NCBI GenBank assembly: GCA_023664685.1
Contig: JAMPFC010000016.1
Span: forward strand, 1-44,858
Source: Roseburia sp.
GTDB lineage: Bacteria; Bacillota; Clostridia; Lachnospirales; Lachnospiraceae
Reading direction: 5' to 3'
Length of the DNA stretch: 44,858 nt
The position numbers and the translations under genes are program-made. Of this stretch, positions 24,845 through 34,537 are shown one piece after another; position 1 is the first letter of the stretch; each line of letters begins with the position of its first letter. The notes beneath the pieces were generated by a model that had not been told where the DNA came from, ran no database searches, and saw only the letters and a program-made list of their open reading frames with translations.

Positions 24845-26095
24845 ATGGAACGTCTAAAAATATATTTTCAGCTTGAGTGCAAAAAATTCTTCCGGTCGCT
24901 TCCCGGCATACTAGGCGGAGCGCTTCTCATCGGCCTTATCGCAGGAGGTCTTATTTTCGTGTGTGAAAAGACGCTCGCCAAAGATCAGGAAGCCAAAACC
25001 ATGCACATCGGCGTCGCCGCACAGGAAAATGAACCTTATGTAGACTGGATGATCTCTACGATCGAGAACATGGACAGTCTTTCTTTTACGTGCCGCTTTC
25101 AAAAACTTCCCGAACAGACAGCAAACGAAAAACTCCGTTCCGGAACTCTTGACGCTGTCTTTGTGATCCCGCCAGACTATATCGCCTCACTGGTCAGCGG
25201 ACGGAAAAATCCGTTAAAAATCCGTTTTGGGAACAGGGATTCCGCCATCTCCGGCTTTCTGATCCGGCAGATTGGGGAAGCCGCCTCCGAGCTTATGATC
25301 CACACCCAAGCCGGAATCTATGCGATGAAAGACTTTTACCGGAAAACCGGTCTGCCAGACGCCGCAAAGGATGAAATGGATCTGAACTTAAAATATCTCG
25401 ATACGATCATGGGCCGCGAAAAACTCCTTACCGTCGAGGAAGTCAGTCAGGATCAGGGGCTTTCCGGCTCTGCTTATTATGTCGTATCCGGATTTGTGCT
25501 GATCCTTTTATTCTGGGGCCTTGCCTGCTCGGGCATCCTCCGCCCCGAACCCCTTTCCGTGCAGGAAAAGCTGTACCAGAGTGGACTCGGCACGGTCAGC
25601 CAGACTCTTCTCCGCTACTTTGCATTTACGCTTTCCTTTCTAGCCATGTACCTGTTTTTCGCCGGACTTTTTTGCATCGGAACTGCCGTATTTGATATTC
25701 ACATTCCCGGGCTGTATCCGGAAAACACCTTGCAATGGCTCTTGTGCCTGTTGCAGCTCCTTCCGGCAGTTTTTCCCGCATGCGCCCTGATCTTTTTCGT
25801 ATATGAGATCATAACAAATAAAATCGCCAGTACCCTTTTCTTCTTCCTCCTGATCTTTCTCCTCGGGTATCTGTCCGGATGCTTTTACCCCTTGTCATAC
25901 CTTCCGCAGAGCATCCAGACAGCCGCATCGGTTCTTCCCCTGCGGGCGATGTTTTTATATGCGGGCAGATGCCTTACCGGCACATGGTCTCTGACCGCCC
26001 TTTCCGGAATTTTGATCCACACGCTTTTCTTTCTCGGCGTCTCTGCTGCGCTGAAACGTTTTTCTATCAAATTCAGACAAGGAGGCTTCCGATGA
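24845..26095 (+). CDS. ABC-2 type permease
   Basis: This 416-residue membrane protein has one helix near 17-40, a large external loop (about 45-210) and five more helices toward the C-terminus. This is the ABC2_membrane_3/YhgE-like layout used in exporters with a big outer loop. It starts with ATG at 24845, with GGAG six bases upstream. Its stop overlaps the next permease gene by four bases (ATGA). The pair most likely forms a heterodimeric channel served by the ATPase at 24131. Confidence 0.88.
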   Translation: MERLKIYFQLECKKFFRSLPGILGGALLIGLIAGGLIFVCEKTLAKDQEAKTMHIGVAAQENEPYVDWMISTIENMDSLSFTCRFQKLPEQTANEKLRSGTLDAVFVIPPDYIASLVSGRKNPLKIRFGNRDSAISGFLIRQIGEAASELMIHTQAGIYAMKDFYRKTGLPDAAKDEMDLNLKYLDTIMGREKLLTVEEVSQDQGLSGSAYYVVSGFVLILLFWGLACSGILRPEPLSVQEKLYQSGLGTVSQTLLRYFAFTLSFLAMYLFFAGLFCIGTAVFDIHIPGLYPENTLQWLLCLLQLLPAVFPACALIFFVYEIITNKIASTLFFFLLIFLLGYLSGCFYPLSYLPQSIQTAASVLPLRAMFLYAGRCLTGTWSLTALSGILIHTLFFLGVSAALKRFSIKFRQGGFR

Positions 26096-27252
26096 AAAAA
26101 GAACTGATCTGGTTTCAACTTATCGCAAAACGGTTGTTAAAAAATCCGCTGTTTGTCGTCACTTTACTCCTGATCCCTGCCCTCGTATCTGGCATACGCC
26201 TTCTGTCAGGAGATGCCGAGGGCTTTCTGCGCGTAGCTGTATATGCCCCCGCCTCTCCTGCCGGTGCGACAGAACAAAAACTTGCGGATTACCTTTTTAG
26301 CCACTCCGGCTCTGCTGTCACCTTCTATCAGGCAGAATCTGAGACCGCATTGCGTGAAGACGTCATGAAGGGCTATGCCGCCTGTGGTTACATCATACCG
26401 GATGGCCTCGACCAGAAAATCCGTCAGTTTAATGCCGCACGGACGCCGGTTCTCAAAGCGATCCGCCAAAAAAGCGAACTCCGCACAAAGATCATTGATG
26501 AACTCGTCTATAGCGGCGTTTATAAGTTCATGTCACAGGAACTTTTGAACCAATTCGTAGACCGCAAAATGGACTCGGATGTGTCACAGGAGTTGACCGA
26601 ACTGTACAACAGCCATCTGGGCGCGCAGGCTTTTCTGGAATATGAAATGTCCGATGGCAGCGAAAATAAAGTACTCAGCCGGCCGGATACGAACTACATG
26701 CTTCTCCCGCTTCGCGGTGTGGCAGCTATTCTTTTGCTGCTTGCCGGCATGGCAGGCACACTGTTCTGGTATGGCGACAGCGACAAAAATATCTTTGCAT
26801 GGCTTGACAAAAAAGAAAAACAGCGTATACAGCTTCTCTATTTTCTCACGCCCGCCCTTCTCGCCGGAAGCTCCGCCCTGCTCTCCATATTTTTGACAGG
26901 GATTTCCTCTGGCATTTTGAACGAACTCCTCTGCATGTCACTCTTTCTCTTCGCCGCTACTGCGTTCTGCCGCCTGTTCTGCCTCGTTCTCCCGAGACTT
27001 GAGTGGATGTTAGCCGCCATTCCGTTTCTTGCCGCCGCACACCTTATCATCTGTCCGATATTTATCGACCTCTCCACGATGGTTCCGATTTTCCGCTATA
27101 TCCAGAAAATAACGCCTGTTACTTATTACTTAAACTCCCTGTACAGCGTCCGGAACAAATGGCTGTTGGCGGCATTCGGCGTCTCCACAGCGCTTCTGGC
27201 AATGCTGATCTCTTTTTTCAAATCTGGAAATTTCTGGGTAAATAAAAAATAA
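26092..27252 (+). CDS. ABC-2 type permease (second subunit)
   Basis: This 386-residue permease shares the layout of its neighbour: an N-terminal helix (about 20-38), an external loop to about 205 and five C-terminal helices. I start it at ATG 26092 (MKKELIWFQL), four bases inside the first permease and preceded by AAGGAGG; the frame is open back to 25879, but the earlier residues are an off-frame reading of the first permease. The two permeases look like ancient duplicates. A hairpin follows the stop directly. Confidence 0.88.
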   Translation: MKKELIWFQLIAKRLLKNPLFVVTLLLIPALVSGIRLLSGDAEGFLRVAVYAPASPAGATEQKLADYLFSHSGSAVTFYQAESETALREDVMKGYAACGYIIPDGLDQKIRQFNAARTPVLKAIRQKSELRTKIIDELVYSGVYKFMSQELLNQFVDRKMDSDVSQELTELYNSHLGAQAFLEYEMSDGSENKVLSRPDTNYMLLPLRGVAAILLLLAGMAGTLFWYGDSDKNIFAWLDKKEKQRIQLLYFLTPALLAGSSALLSIFLTGISSGILNELLCMSLFLFAATAFCRLFCLVLPRLEWMLAAIPFLAAAHLIICPIFIDLSTMVPIFRYIQKITPVTYYLNSLYSVRNKWLLAAFGVSTALLAMLISFFKSGNFWVNKK

Positions 27253-27291
27253 CTACAGAAATAGGCCCTGCGTACAGGGCTTCCTATAGTT
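27251..27291. terminator. two-way terminator hairpin between convergent genes
   Basis: GCCCTG-CGTA-CAGGGC (27265-27280) forms the core, extended by ATAGG/CCTAT and AACTA/TAGTT on the outside. It starts inside the stop codon of the second permease gene and is followed by TATTCTATC. It also faces the end of the convergent gene at 27350. Confidence 0.65.
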
Positions 27292-27349
27292 ATTCTATCA
27301 ATTCTGTTTGAAAACAGACATCTGATGCACGCTGCCACATGGCCTCGTG

Positions 27350-27715
27350 CTATTTGATGCCGCTCACTAATTTTTCACGGTAGTATGCCTGCTTGTCCTC
27401 GGGAAGTTGATCGCAAAAATCATCAACCCACTTCTGGCATACATCCGCCTGTCCGTCAAAATAGTCCTGTGCAGATTTCTCCGCAATCCCGCTTTCTTTC
27501 TCGCTCTGCTCTGACAACTCCGACGCAAAATCTTCATAGCGCTCGCTCAGCTGCTTCGCATACTCCATATCCCCTAACGCCATAGTAAGATAAAGGATGC
27601 GCTCGAAGTCTTTCTTCGTCATGTCGGCTCTGCCCATCAGCAGATCGCGGTCATGAGAACTACATATTGACAAAAATTCATTTTCGCTCTGTGTCACCTG
27701 TTTGGACTGGCTCAT
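27350..27715 (-). CDS. small acidic cytoplasmic protein of unknown function
   Basis: The 121-residue protein is not one I recognise. It looks all-helical, Glu/Asp/Gln-rich, and has no membrane segment or signal peptide. A clear GGAGGG site lies before the ATG. It is alone between the ABC operon (convergent) and the YwmB-like gene upstream (129-base gap). The sequence SICSSHDRDLLMGRADMTKK and the later SAQDYFDGQADVCQKWVDDF would be good search seeds. A chance frame is unlikely given the ribosome site and codon use like that of its neighbours. Confidence 0.65.
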   Translation of the reverse strand: MSQSKQVTQSENEFLSICSSHDRDLLMGRADMTKKDFERILYLTMALGDMEYAKQLSERYEDFASELSEQSEKESGIAEKSAQDYFDGQADVCQKWVDDFCDQLPEDKQAYYREKLVSGIK

Positions 27716-27811
27716 AAAAATATCCCTCCAAAATTGAAAGTTTTATCGTTTCGTTTACAATACTATTATATTACACTCTGGGAAGAGTTACAAGCCAAAA
27801 TTTCAAAGAAA

Positions 27812-27835
27812 GACAATTATCTTTGATTTATTGTC
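27812..27835 (-). terminator. possible terminator of the YwmB-like gene
   Basis: GACAAT (27812-27817) pairs with ATTGTC (27830-27835), with a nested CAAAG element. On the minus strand TTTCTTTGAAATTTT follows. The stem is short and AT-rich, so the call is weak. Confidence 0.3.
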
Positions 27836-27844
27836 CAAATTCGG

Positions 27845-28294
27845 CTAAAAATCCTCCGTTATAAACGGTACGCCAAAGTAAACAAGGCTCTTATCCTCTT
27901 CCTCATCATACGTGATCGCAATGTTCATATTGATCGCCTTTCCGTTTACCCGCCGAACCATATTGATCCCGTTTGTATAACCGTATGTCACATAATACCC
28001 GCTCTCTTCCTGCTCAAAGACGCTGCTGCCGCCCTCATAGCCAAAAATGCTGTCCGCTATTTTTTTCTTTTTGGCAGTAGTAAGCCTTCCAGGAATCTTT
28101 CCCATGACACATCCGCCCTCGCGGCAAAGCTCGCTGATCTTCGTATTTTCTCCCTCGATCACAAGCTGGTTTCTGGCAAACGCCTGCGTCACGTCATTTT
28201 TATTTACATACGCTTTTGTAAGGATGATCTGCACAAACACGACGATCCAAAGCGTACAGACAACATATATCATACATTTGATCTTCTTTTTCAT
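27845..28294 (-). CDS. YwmB-like membrane-anchored protein
   Basis: This 149-residue protein has a basic start (MKKKIKC), a membrane anchor or signal (9-26) and an external domain that fits the C-terminal part of the YwmB (TATA-box-binding-like fold) family, with GGCVMGKIPGRLTTAKKKKIA, SVFEQEESGYYVTYGYT and NMNIAITYDEEEDKSLVYFG. YwmB proteins of Firmicutes lie near wall and sporulation genes, but their role is unknown. It is shorter than B. subtilis YwmB. GAGGAAGC before the ATG supports the start. My family call is from pattern memory. Confidence 0.55.
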   Translation of the reverse strand: MKKKIKCMIYVVCTLWIVVFVQIILTKAYVNKNDVTQAFARNQLVIEGENTKISELCREGGCVMGKIPGRLTTAKKKKIADSIFGYEGGSSVFEQEESGYYVTYGYTNGINMVRRVNGKAINMNIAITYDEEEDKSLVYFGVPFITEDF

Positions 28295-28386
28295 AAAGCT
28301 TCCTCATTTCTTTTCATAATCCCTTTCCCAGATTCCTGTATCCGAATCTGATATAGAAATTATTGCCAGAGGAAAACGAAAATATA

Positions 28387-29895
28387 CTACTGCTCTTTTT
28401 CTCGTTCCGGCATGCGTCCGTACAATTTTGTCATCTTTGCGATTTTTTCACACAATTTGTCGGAAAATGCGTCTTTTTTCATCCGCCACTGCCAGTTAAA
28501 TCCGAGCGTGGACGGGGTATTGATCCTCGCCTCTTTGGAAAGACACAGATAATCCTGCGCCGGTACGACACAAAGCCCTGCCACACTCCGCTGCGCCATT
28601 ACGATCAGCTGCCACGTCAGTTTTTTGGTCGTGATAAACCAGCCGGGCAGATCCATATAGCGAAGTGCCACATTCCGATCCTCTTTCGACATCTCGTCCC
28701 ACCACGTAAGCGTGGTCTGGTTATCATGGGTTCCGGTGTATACGACACAGTTCTGGTTATAGTTGTGAGGCATATAATCGCTCTCTTCCCGGGAATCAAA
28801 TGCAAATTGAAGCACTTTCATCCCCGGATATCCGGTATCTTTCAACAACTTCCTTACGCTGTCTGTCAAAAATCCCAGATCCTCCGCAATGATCGCCTGC
28901 TCACCAAGTTCTTTTTCCATCGCTTCAAACAGGCGGATGCCCGGCCCCGGTTTCCACTCTCCGTTTACCGCAGTCGGCGCTCCGTAAGGGATGGCATAAT
29001 ACTCATCAAACCCTCTGAAATGGTCGATACGCACCATGTCATACCACTCAAAACAGTTCCGAAGCCGTTTGATCCACCAGTCAAACCCGGTTTTTTCGTG
29101 ATAGTTCCAGTCGTAAAGCGGATTTCCCCAGAGCTGTCCGGTCTCGGAAAAAGCATCCGGCGGACATCCGGCTACTGCTTCCGGAAGCATCTGCTCCGTA
29201 AACTGGAAAAGCTCCGGATGAGACCATGTATCTGCACTGTCAAGCGCCACATAGATCGGAATGTCCCCGATGATCTTAACGCCCTTTTCATTGGCATATT
29301 TTTTCAACTGCTGCCACTGCCGGTTAAATTCATACTGCAAAAACAGATAAAAATAAATATCCTCTTCGTATTCTTTCTCATAGCGTTTGAGCGTCTCCGG
29401 CTCCCTGCGCTTTATGCTGTCCTCCCACTCGAGAAAGCTCTTCCCGTCCTTACTGTCCTTGATCGCCATAAAAACAGCATAGTCATAAAGCCATTCTTCA
29501 TTTTCGGCTACATATGCCTGAAATTCCTTATTTTCCCTGATCTTGCTGTTCTGGTATGCCTTTCGCAAAAGCGGAAACCTTTTATAATAAAGACGCTCGT
29601 AATTTACATATTTCCCATCATCCGAAAGTCCGGATGCCTCCAGATCGGCGTCCGTGAGATACCCCTGACGCACAAGCTCGTCCAATGAAATAAAGTACGG
29701 GTTTCCCGCAAATGTGGAAAAGGACTGATATGGCGAATCCCCATATCCGGTCGGCCCCATCGGCAAAATCTGCCACCATGTCTGTCCCGCTTTTACAAGT
29801 GTATCCACAAAATCATACGCACTTCGGTCAAAAGCGCCAATCCCATACTTTGAGGGAAGGCTTGATATTGGAAGCAATATTCCACTCGCTCTCAT
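28387..29895 (-). CDS. malQ: 4-alpha-glucanotransferase (amylomaltase)
   Basis: This is a GH77 enzyme that moves alpha-1,4-glucan chains between acceptors, used in maltodextrin and glycogen metabolism. The 502-residue length is typical of the bacterial short form. The N-terminus (GILLPISSLPSKYGIG) is characteristic. Catalytic groups seen are the nucleophile Asp in VRIDHFRG (near 292), the acid/base Glu in IIAEDLG (near 333) and Asp in GTHDNQT (near 393). No amylase or phosphorylase gene is next to it. A gap of 51 bases separates it from the lipoprotein gene upstream, so it may be read from that operon. Confidence 0.95.
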   Translation of the reverse strand: MRASGILLPISSLPSKYGIGAFDRSAYDFVDTLVKAGQTWWQILPMGPTGYGDSPYQSFSTFAGNPYFISLDELVRQGYLTDADLEASGLSDDGKYVNYERLYYKRFPLLRKAYQNSKIRENKEFQAYVAENEEWLYDYAVFMAIKDSKDGKSFLEWEDSIKRREPETLKRYEKEYEEDIYFYLFLQYEFNRQWQQLKKYANEKGVKIIGDIPIYVALDSADTWSHPELFQFTEQMLPEAVAGCPPDAFSETGQLWGNPLYDWNYHEKTGFDWWIKRLRNCFEWYDMVRIDHFRGFDEYYAIPYGAPTAVNGEWKPGPGIRLFEAMEKELGEQAIIAEDLGFLTDSVRKLLKDTGYPGMKVLQFAFDSREESDYMPHNYNQNCVVYTGTHDNQTTLTWWDEMSKEDRNVALRYMDLPGWFITTKKLTWQLIVMAQRSVAGLCVVPAQDYLCLSKEARINTPSTLGFNWQWRMKKDAFSDKLCEKIAKMTKLYGRMPEREKEQ

Positions 29896-29946
29896 AATAT
29901 AACGTTCCTTTCCATTTTTTTATCCTGCTGTGATCGTCAATGGTTT

Positions 29947-30963
29947 CTAATTCGCCAAAAGTGACTTGCTCACTTTGACCTCATATTTTTCTGCCCAATT
30001 TTCATACGCCGCCTGAAACGTCGTATTCTGCTGTTCTGAAATATATTGTTCCCGGTACACCTTATTCAGCCCGCTTGTGTTGCTCTTTAAGCAGTGGATC
30101 AAATAAAATCCGTCATTTTCCTCAATGACCCCGCTCGTTGTATACCGCTGCATCGTAAGCGCTGTGTTGATCAGGTTTGCCCGGCTGTCCATTTTCCCGA
30201 TGATCACTTCCTCCGGCGCTTTCCCGGTCTTTTCTTTGACAAAGGAATAAAAATTCCCTTTATACCCGGTAAGCTCTAATGCCAGCGCATTTGCCTGCCC
30301 TTTTACTGCCTCCCGGTCTGAGCCATCTGCTTTTGTTTGCAGGTGCAGCATCAGAACTTTTGCCGCCTGCATGGAGGCTTCATCTATATTTGCCTCCACA
30401 CCCCCGGTCACTACATCATACATCTTTCTGGAAATTTCATTTTCCTCAAAGATCGCATGCATCCGCTCGGCAGTGATTCCGTTTTCCTCCCAGATCTCCG
30501 CCGGTATCGTGGCAAGATACTGATCCGCCTTATAATCAATGTCCTCTTTTTCGTCCACACCGAGGCTGATCCCCTGCGCAGCAGCCGCCTTATTCATGAC
30601 CTTGATCTGTATGATGAGGCGCAGGATATCCTCGATCGCAGTCTGCCCGATCGTCGTACCCTCCAACGTATAATTCCAGACCTCTGCGGACATAACATCC
30701 TCGTACTGGTTTTTCAGAAACCAACTGTAAATTTTATATTCATCATATAAAACCTTTGTGCTGCCCACTCCGATCACAGTCGATTCGCCGGTCAGCTCCC
30801 CATTTGAGACAGAAGCGGCTTTTTCTGCCTTCGGCGCCTCCGTCTCCGTCTTGTCATCCCCGCCCGAACATGCAGCTGCAGTAAATACTGTCGATACGAT
30901 CAATATGCCGCATACGGTTTTTTTGAAAATGGCTTCCGCTCTGGTTTTTAAACTATTTCTCAT
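29947..30963 (-). CDS. SurA/PrsA-like foldase lipoprotein
   Basis: The 338-residue protein has a lipoprotein signal (basic start, hydrophobic core, VFTAAAC with Cys 32) and a helical chaperone-like part similar to the SurA N-terminal domain (about 60-180). A C-terminal region (200-320) resembles a degenerate parvulin fold (ends GVIEENDGFYLIHCL, as in the last strand of PpiC domains). It likely helps secreted proteins fold; isomerase activity is uncertain. Its ATG overlaps the last 11 bases of mfd, and the order pth-mfd-foldase is common in this bacterial family. Confidence 0.8.
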   Translation of the reverse strand: MRNSLKTRAEAIFKKTVCGILIVSTVFTAAACSGGDDKTETEAPKAEKAASVSNGELTGESTVIGVGSTKVLYDEYKIYSWFLKNQYEDVMSAEVWNYTLEGTTIGQTAIEDILRLIIQIKVMNKAAAAQGISLGVDEKEDIDYKADQYLATIPAEIWEENGITAERMHAIFEENEISRKMYDVVTGGVEANIDEASMQAAKVLMLHLQTKADGSDREAVKGQANALALELTGYKGNFYSFVKEKTGKAPEEVIIGKMDSRANLINTALTMQRYTTSGVIEENDGFYLIHCLKSNTSGLNKVYREQYISEQQNTTFQAAYENWAEKYEVKVSKSLLAN

Positions 30964-33900
30964 TCTCAGGTTCTCCTTCAGGTATTTTTATTTCACTTAT
31001 TTTTTCTATGACATATCCCAACTGGGATAAGATATCCTCTGACTCCTCCGGGATGTAAAGAAAATACGGAGCTGTATCCGGAACAAACCGGAGTCTTTTC
31101 CCGAATGTCCCGACTAGCGCCGGTATCTTTTCGGGTTCTACTCTTGCCTCCTGATACATAACGATGCGGACGCCATTTGGCTTTTGCACGACTGAGGTAA
31201 TAAAGCTGTCATGCGCCTGCACTTTCAAAAGCGCAACATCCAAGAGATTACATACGCTCTGCGGCGGATCTCCGAACCGGTCGATCAGTTCGTCCATCAT
31301 ATCGTCTTTTTCTGCAGGCGTCTCAATCTCTGCGATCCGCTTGTACACATCAAGCTTCTGGAACTCATTGGGGATGTAATCCGGCGGGATAAACCCATCC
31401 GCTTTTACATCAATACTCGTTTCGTACTCATCGCTCTCTACTTTTTCTCCCTTCAGGCGTTTGACTGCCTCGTTGAGCATCTTACAGTAAAGATCATACC
31501 CCACCGCCTCCATATGCCCATGCTGCTTTGCGCCAAGAAGGTTTCCGGCGCCCCGGATCTCAAGATCCCTCATAGATATCTTAAACCCTGAACCGAGTTC
31601 TGTAAACTCTTTTATTGCAGCAAGACGCTTTTCTGCGATTTCTTTTAGCGTTTTATCGCGTTTATACATCAAAAAAGCGTACGCTGTCCGGTTTGAGCGG
31701 CCGACCCGTCCTCTGAGCTGATAGAGCTGCGAAAGCCCGAGTTTATCCGCTTCATCAATGATGATCGTATTGACATTTGGGATATCCAGCCCTGTTTCTA
31801 CAATAGTAGTCGACACGAGGACATCAATGTCTCCGTTGACAAAAGAAAACATCGTGTTTTCGAGCTGTCTCTCATTCATCTGTCCGTGGGCATACGATAC
31901 TATCGCCTCCGGCACAAGTTTTGCCACCTCGCCGGCGATGATATCCATATTGGCGACACGGTTATATACATAATACACCTGACCGCCGCGCCCAAGTTCA
32001 CGCAAAATAGCTTCCCGGATGATCTCGTCGTTTCGCTCCATGACAAATGTCTGGATCGGCATACGGTCGATCGGCGGCTCTTCTAAGACGCTCATATCCC
32101 GTATCCCGACAAGGCTCATGTGGAGTGTACGCGGAATCGGCGTCGCTGTCAGCGTCAGCACATCAATGTCATTTTTTAACTGCTTCAATTTTTCCTTATG
32201 CGTCACGCCAAAGCGCTGTTCCTCATCCACCACGAGAAGCCCGAGGTTTTTGTAAATAACATCTTTCCCCAAAAGCCTGTGGGTTCCGATGACAATGTCG
32301 AGGCTCCCCTTTTTCAGCCTGCTGATCGTCTCCCTCTGCTCCTTTGGCGTACGCAGCCTTGAGAGCATTCCCACCTCGATGCTGAAATCCCGCATCCGCT
32401 GCACGAACGTATTGTAGTGCTGTCCGGCGAGAACCGTGGTCGGCACGAGGACAGCCACCTGCTTTCCATCCATCACCGCCTTAAATGCCGCCCGGATCGC
32501 AATCTCTGTCTTTCCATATCCCACATCGCCGCAGATCAGCCGATCCATGATCCGGCTGCTCTCCATATCCTTTTTCGTCGCCTCGATCGCAGTCAACTGG
32601 TCTTCTGTCTCCTCATAGGGAAATAATTCCTCAAATTCTTTCTGCCATACAGTGTCTTTCTCGAAAGCATGGCCCTGTCTCGCCTGCCGCTTCGCATAAA
32701 GATCGACAAGTTCCTGCGCAATTTCTTTTACCGCACCTTTTACTCTTGATTTTGTCTTTTTCCATTCGGGCGAGTTGAGCTTATTGAGCTTCGGCACCTT
32801 CTCCGCATCGCTTCCCGCATATTTTTGCAAAAGTTCCAGCGAGGTCGCCGGTATATAGAGGTTGCTTCCCCCCGCATAAGCCACCTTCAAATAATCTTTT
32901 GTGATGTGTTCCACTTCAATCTTCTCAATCCCCTCATAAATCCCGAGACCGTGATTTTCATGAACCACATAATCCCCGATCTTCAGGTCATTGAAGCTAT
33001 GTATCGCCGCACCCTCGTATTTTTTGGGCTTTTTCTTCCGTTTCTTTTTCGTCCCGCCGAAAATATCACTTTCCGTCAGCACGACAAAACGAAGATCCGG
33101 ATACTCAAATCCCTTCCTGAGATTTCCCCGGGATATCATAACCTCGCCCGGAAGAAGTTCATGCTCCCTGTCCCGGCTGTAAAAAGCGATGATGTCAAAA
33201 TCCTGAAGATCCTGACACAGTCTTTCTCCCCTTGTCCCGGAGCCGGAAAGCACCAACACCCGGTATCCGTTTTTTTTCAAACGTGCAATATCCTTTGCCA
33301 AAAGCGAAAAATTATTATTATAGGAAGGCGCTGACTGCACCTGAAAATGAAACCGGCGCCGCACCGGAATTTCCTTGATCGACATGTCAAGTGTCGTCAT
33401 CATGACTAATGGCAGTGCCGAGAGTTTTTTCAGCACAACAGGAAGAGAAAATAAAACGTCCATCTGTCCCGGCAGGATATAGCCTTTTTCCAGACGGTTC
33501 ACCATGCTCTCACGGAATTCGTACTCCACCGCCTCGCCCTTTTCCATACAGCGGTTCGGCTCATCCATAAACACGCAGACATCCTCTCCATCAAAATAAT
33601 CAAAAAAGGACTGGTTCTCCTCTGTGAAATATTTTACATAACTTTCCAGATTCACCATGCCATGATAAATCTCATAAGTCTCCCGGAATCCCGCCACATT
33701 TTCCCTCAGTCTGGCGGCCTCCTCTACCTTCCCCTCTTCCCGGAATTTCTTTACGCACTGTTTTAACTCCTCGTCGATCTTTCGCATTCCAAGAAGAACC
33801 TGCTCCTCCTCCGGAAAAATTTCAGCCGCCGGATAAATATAAATTTCATCGATCTGTTCTACTGACCGCTGGCTCTCCACATCGATCCGCCTTATATTGT

Positions 33901-34495
33901 CAACCTCGTCGCCCCACAGCTCGATGCGGTACGGACAGTCCTCTGTCAGCGGAAACACATCAATGATCCCGCCCCGGACAGAAAACTCTCCTTCACGTTC
34001 CACCTGCCCCGAATTTTCATATCCGATCGACACGAGATTTTTTCTAAAATTTTCCAATTCCAACACGTCACCCTGCCTGACTGTCAGGCTGTGATCCTTA
34101 TACTTCGCAAAAGGAATACAATAATCCATCCCGCCGTCTATCGTCGTAACGATCGTCACCGGCTTTTTTTCCATCAGCCTTTTGATCACTCGGAGCCGCT
34201 CTCTGACGATCGCCTGTCCATGAACATCTGCGCTGTAAAAAATAAAATCTTTCGCCGGATAATACATGGTCTCACCCTCGTAGAGTTTCAGATCTTCCAC
34301 CAGTTCTTTCGCTCTCACTTCATTGTGGGTAATGACCAGACGGGTCGTATATCCGGCTCCCGCCCCGCAGATCATATGGCTTTTCTGGGTGTCCCGGCAG
34401 CCGGTCACATTAATCGGAAATTCGCCCTTTTTCATGGAGATATTCAGTTGTTCAAACTCCTCAAGCTCCGCAAGAGGTGCAAATAATGTGTTCAA
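30953..34495 (-). CDS. mfd: transcription-repair coupling factor
   Basis: Mfd removes stalled RNA polymerase from DNA lesions and recruits UvrA. The 1180-residue length is standard. Order of domains: UvrB-like N-terminal modules (1-470), RNA-polymerase interaction domain (about 505-575, GDYVVHENHGLGIYEG), DEAD-type motor with GDVGYGKTEIA (near 658) and DEEQRFG (near 757), helicase C-domain with the TRG block (RIYQLRGRVGR type), and the C-terminal autoinhibitory TRCF domain. The start is TTG at 34495 after AGGATAGG. It lies 42 bases after pth and overlaps the foldase gene. Confidence 0.97.
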   Translation of the reverse strand: MNTLFAPLAELEEFEQLNISMKKGEFPINVTGCRDTQKSHMICGAGAGYTTRLVITHNEVRAKELVEDLKLYEGETMYYPAKDFIFYSADVHGQAIVRERLRVIKRLMEKKPVTIVTTIDGGMDYCIPFAKYKDHSLTVRQGDVLELENFRKNLVSIGYENSGQVEREGEFSVRGGIIDVFPLTEDCPYRIELWGDEVDNIRRIDVESQRSVEQIDEIYIYPAAEIFPEEEQVLLGMRKIDEELKQCVKKFREEGKVEEAARLRENVAGFRETYEIYHGMVNLESYVKYFTEENQSFFDYFDGEDVCVFMDEPNRCMEKGEAVEYEFRESMVNRLEKGYILPGQMDVLFSLPVVLKKLSALPLVMMTTLDMSIKEIPVRRRFHFQVQSAPSYNNNFSLLAKDIARLKKNGYRVLVLSGSGTRGERLCQDLQDFDIIAFYSRDREHELLPGEVMISRGNLRKGFEYPDLRFVVLTESDIFGGTKKKRKKKPKKYEGAAIHSFNDLKIGDYVVHENHGLGIYEGIEKIEVEHITKDYLKVAYAGGSNLYIPATSLELLQKYAGSDAEKVPKLNKLNSPEWKKTKSRVKGAVKEIAQELVDLYAKRQARQGHAFEKDTVWQKEFEELFPYEETEDQLTAIEATKKDMESSRIMDRLICGDVGYGKTEIAIRAAFKAVMDGKQVAVLVPTTVLAGQHYNTFVQRMRDFSIEVGMLSRLRTPKEQRETISRLKKGSLDIVIGTHRLLGKDVIYKNLGLLVVDEEQRFGVTHKEKLKQLKNDIDVLTLTATPIPRTLHMSLVGIRDMSVLEEPPIDRMPIQTFVMERNDEIIREAILRELGRGGQVYYVYNRVANMDIIAGEVAKLVPEAIVSYAHGQMNERQLENTMFSFVNGDIDVLVSTTIVETGLDIPNVNTIIIDEADKLGLSQLYQLRGRVGRSNRTAYAFLMYKRDKTLKEIAEKRLAAIKEFTELGSGFKISMRDLEIRGAGNLLGAKQHGHMEAVGYDLYCKMLNEAVKRLKGEKVESDEYETSIDVKADGFIPPDYIPNEFQKLDVYKRIAEIETPAEKDDMMDELIDRFGDPPQSVCNLLDVALLKVQAHDSFITSVVQKPNGVRIVMYQEARVEPEKIPALVGTFGKRLRFVPDTAPYFLYIPEESEDILSQLGYVIEKISEIKIPEGEPENEK

Positions 34496-34537
34496 AACCT
34501 ATCCTGCCTTTCTGATCTTTACCCGCACCGGTTCTGT

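Noticed and set aside
25879..26091. N-terminal extension of the second ABC permease
   Set aside because: It reads the first permease gene out of frame; the ATG at 26092 has AAGGAGG and an ATGA overlap.
28363..29688. 441-residue open frame opposite malQ
   Set aside because: It is an antisense shadow of a complete, conserved gene; its translation is Arg/His/Phe-rich with no domain and no ribosome site at its start.
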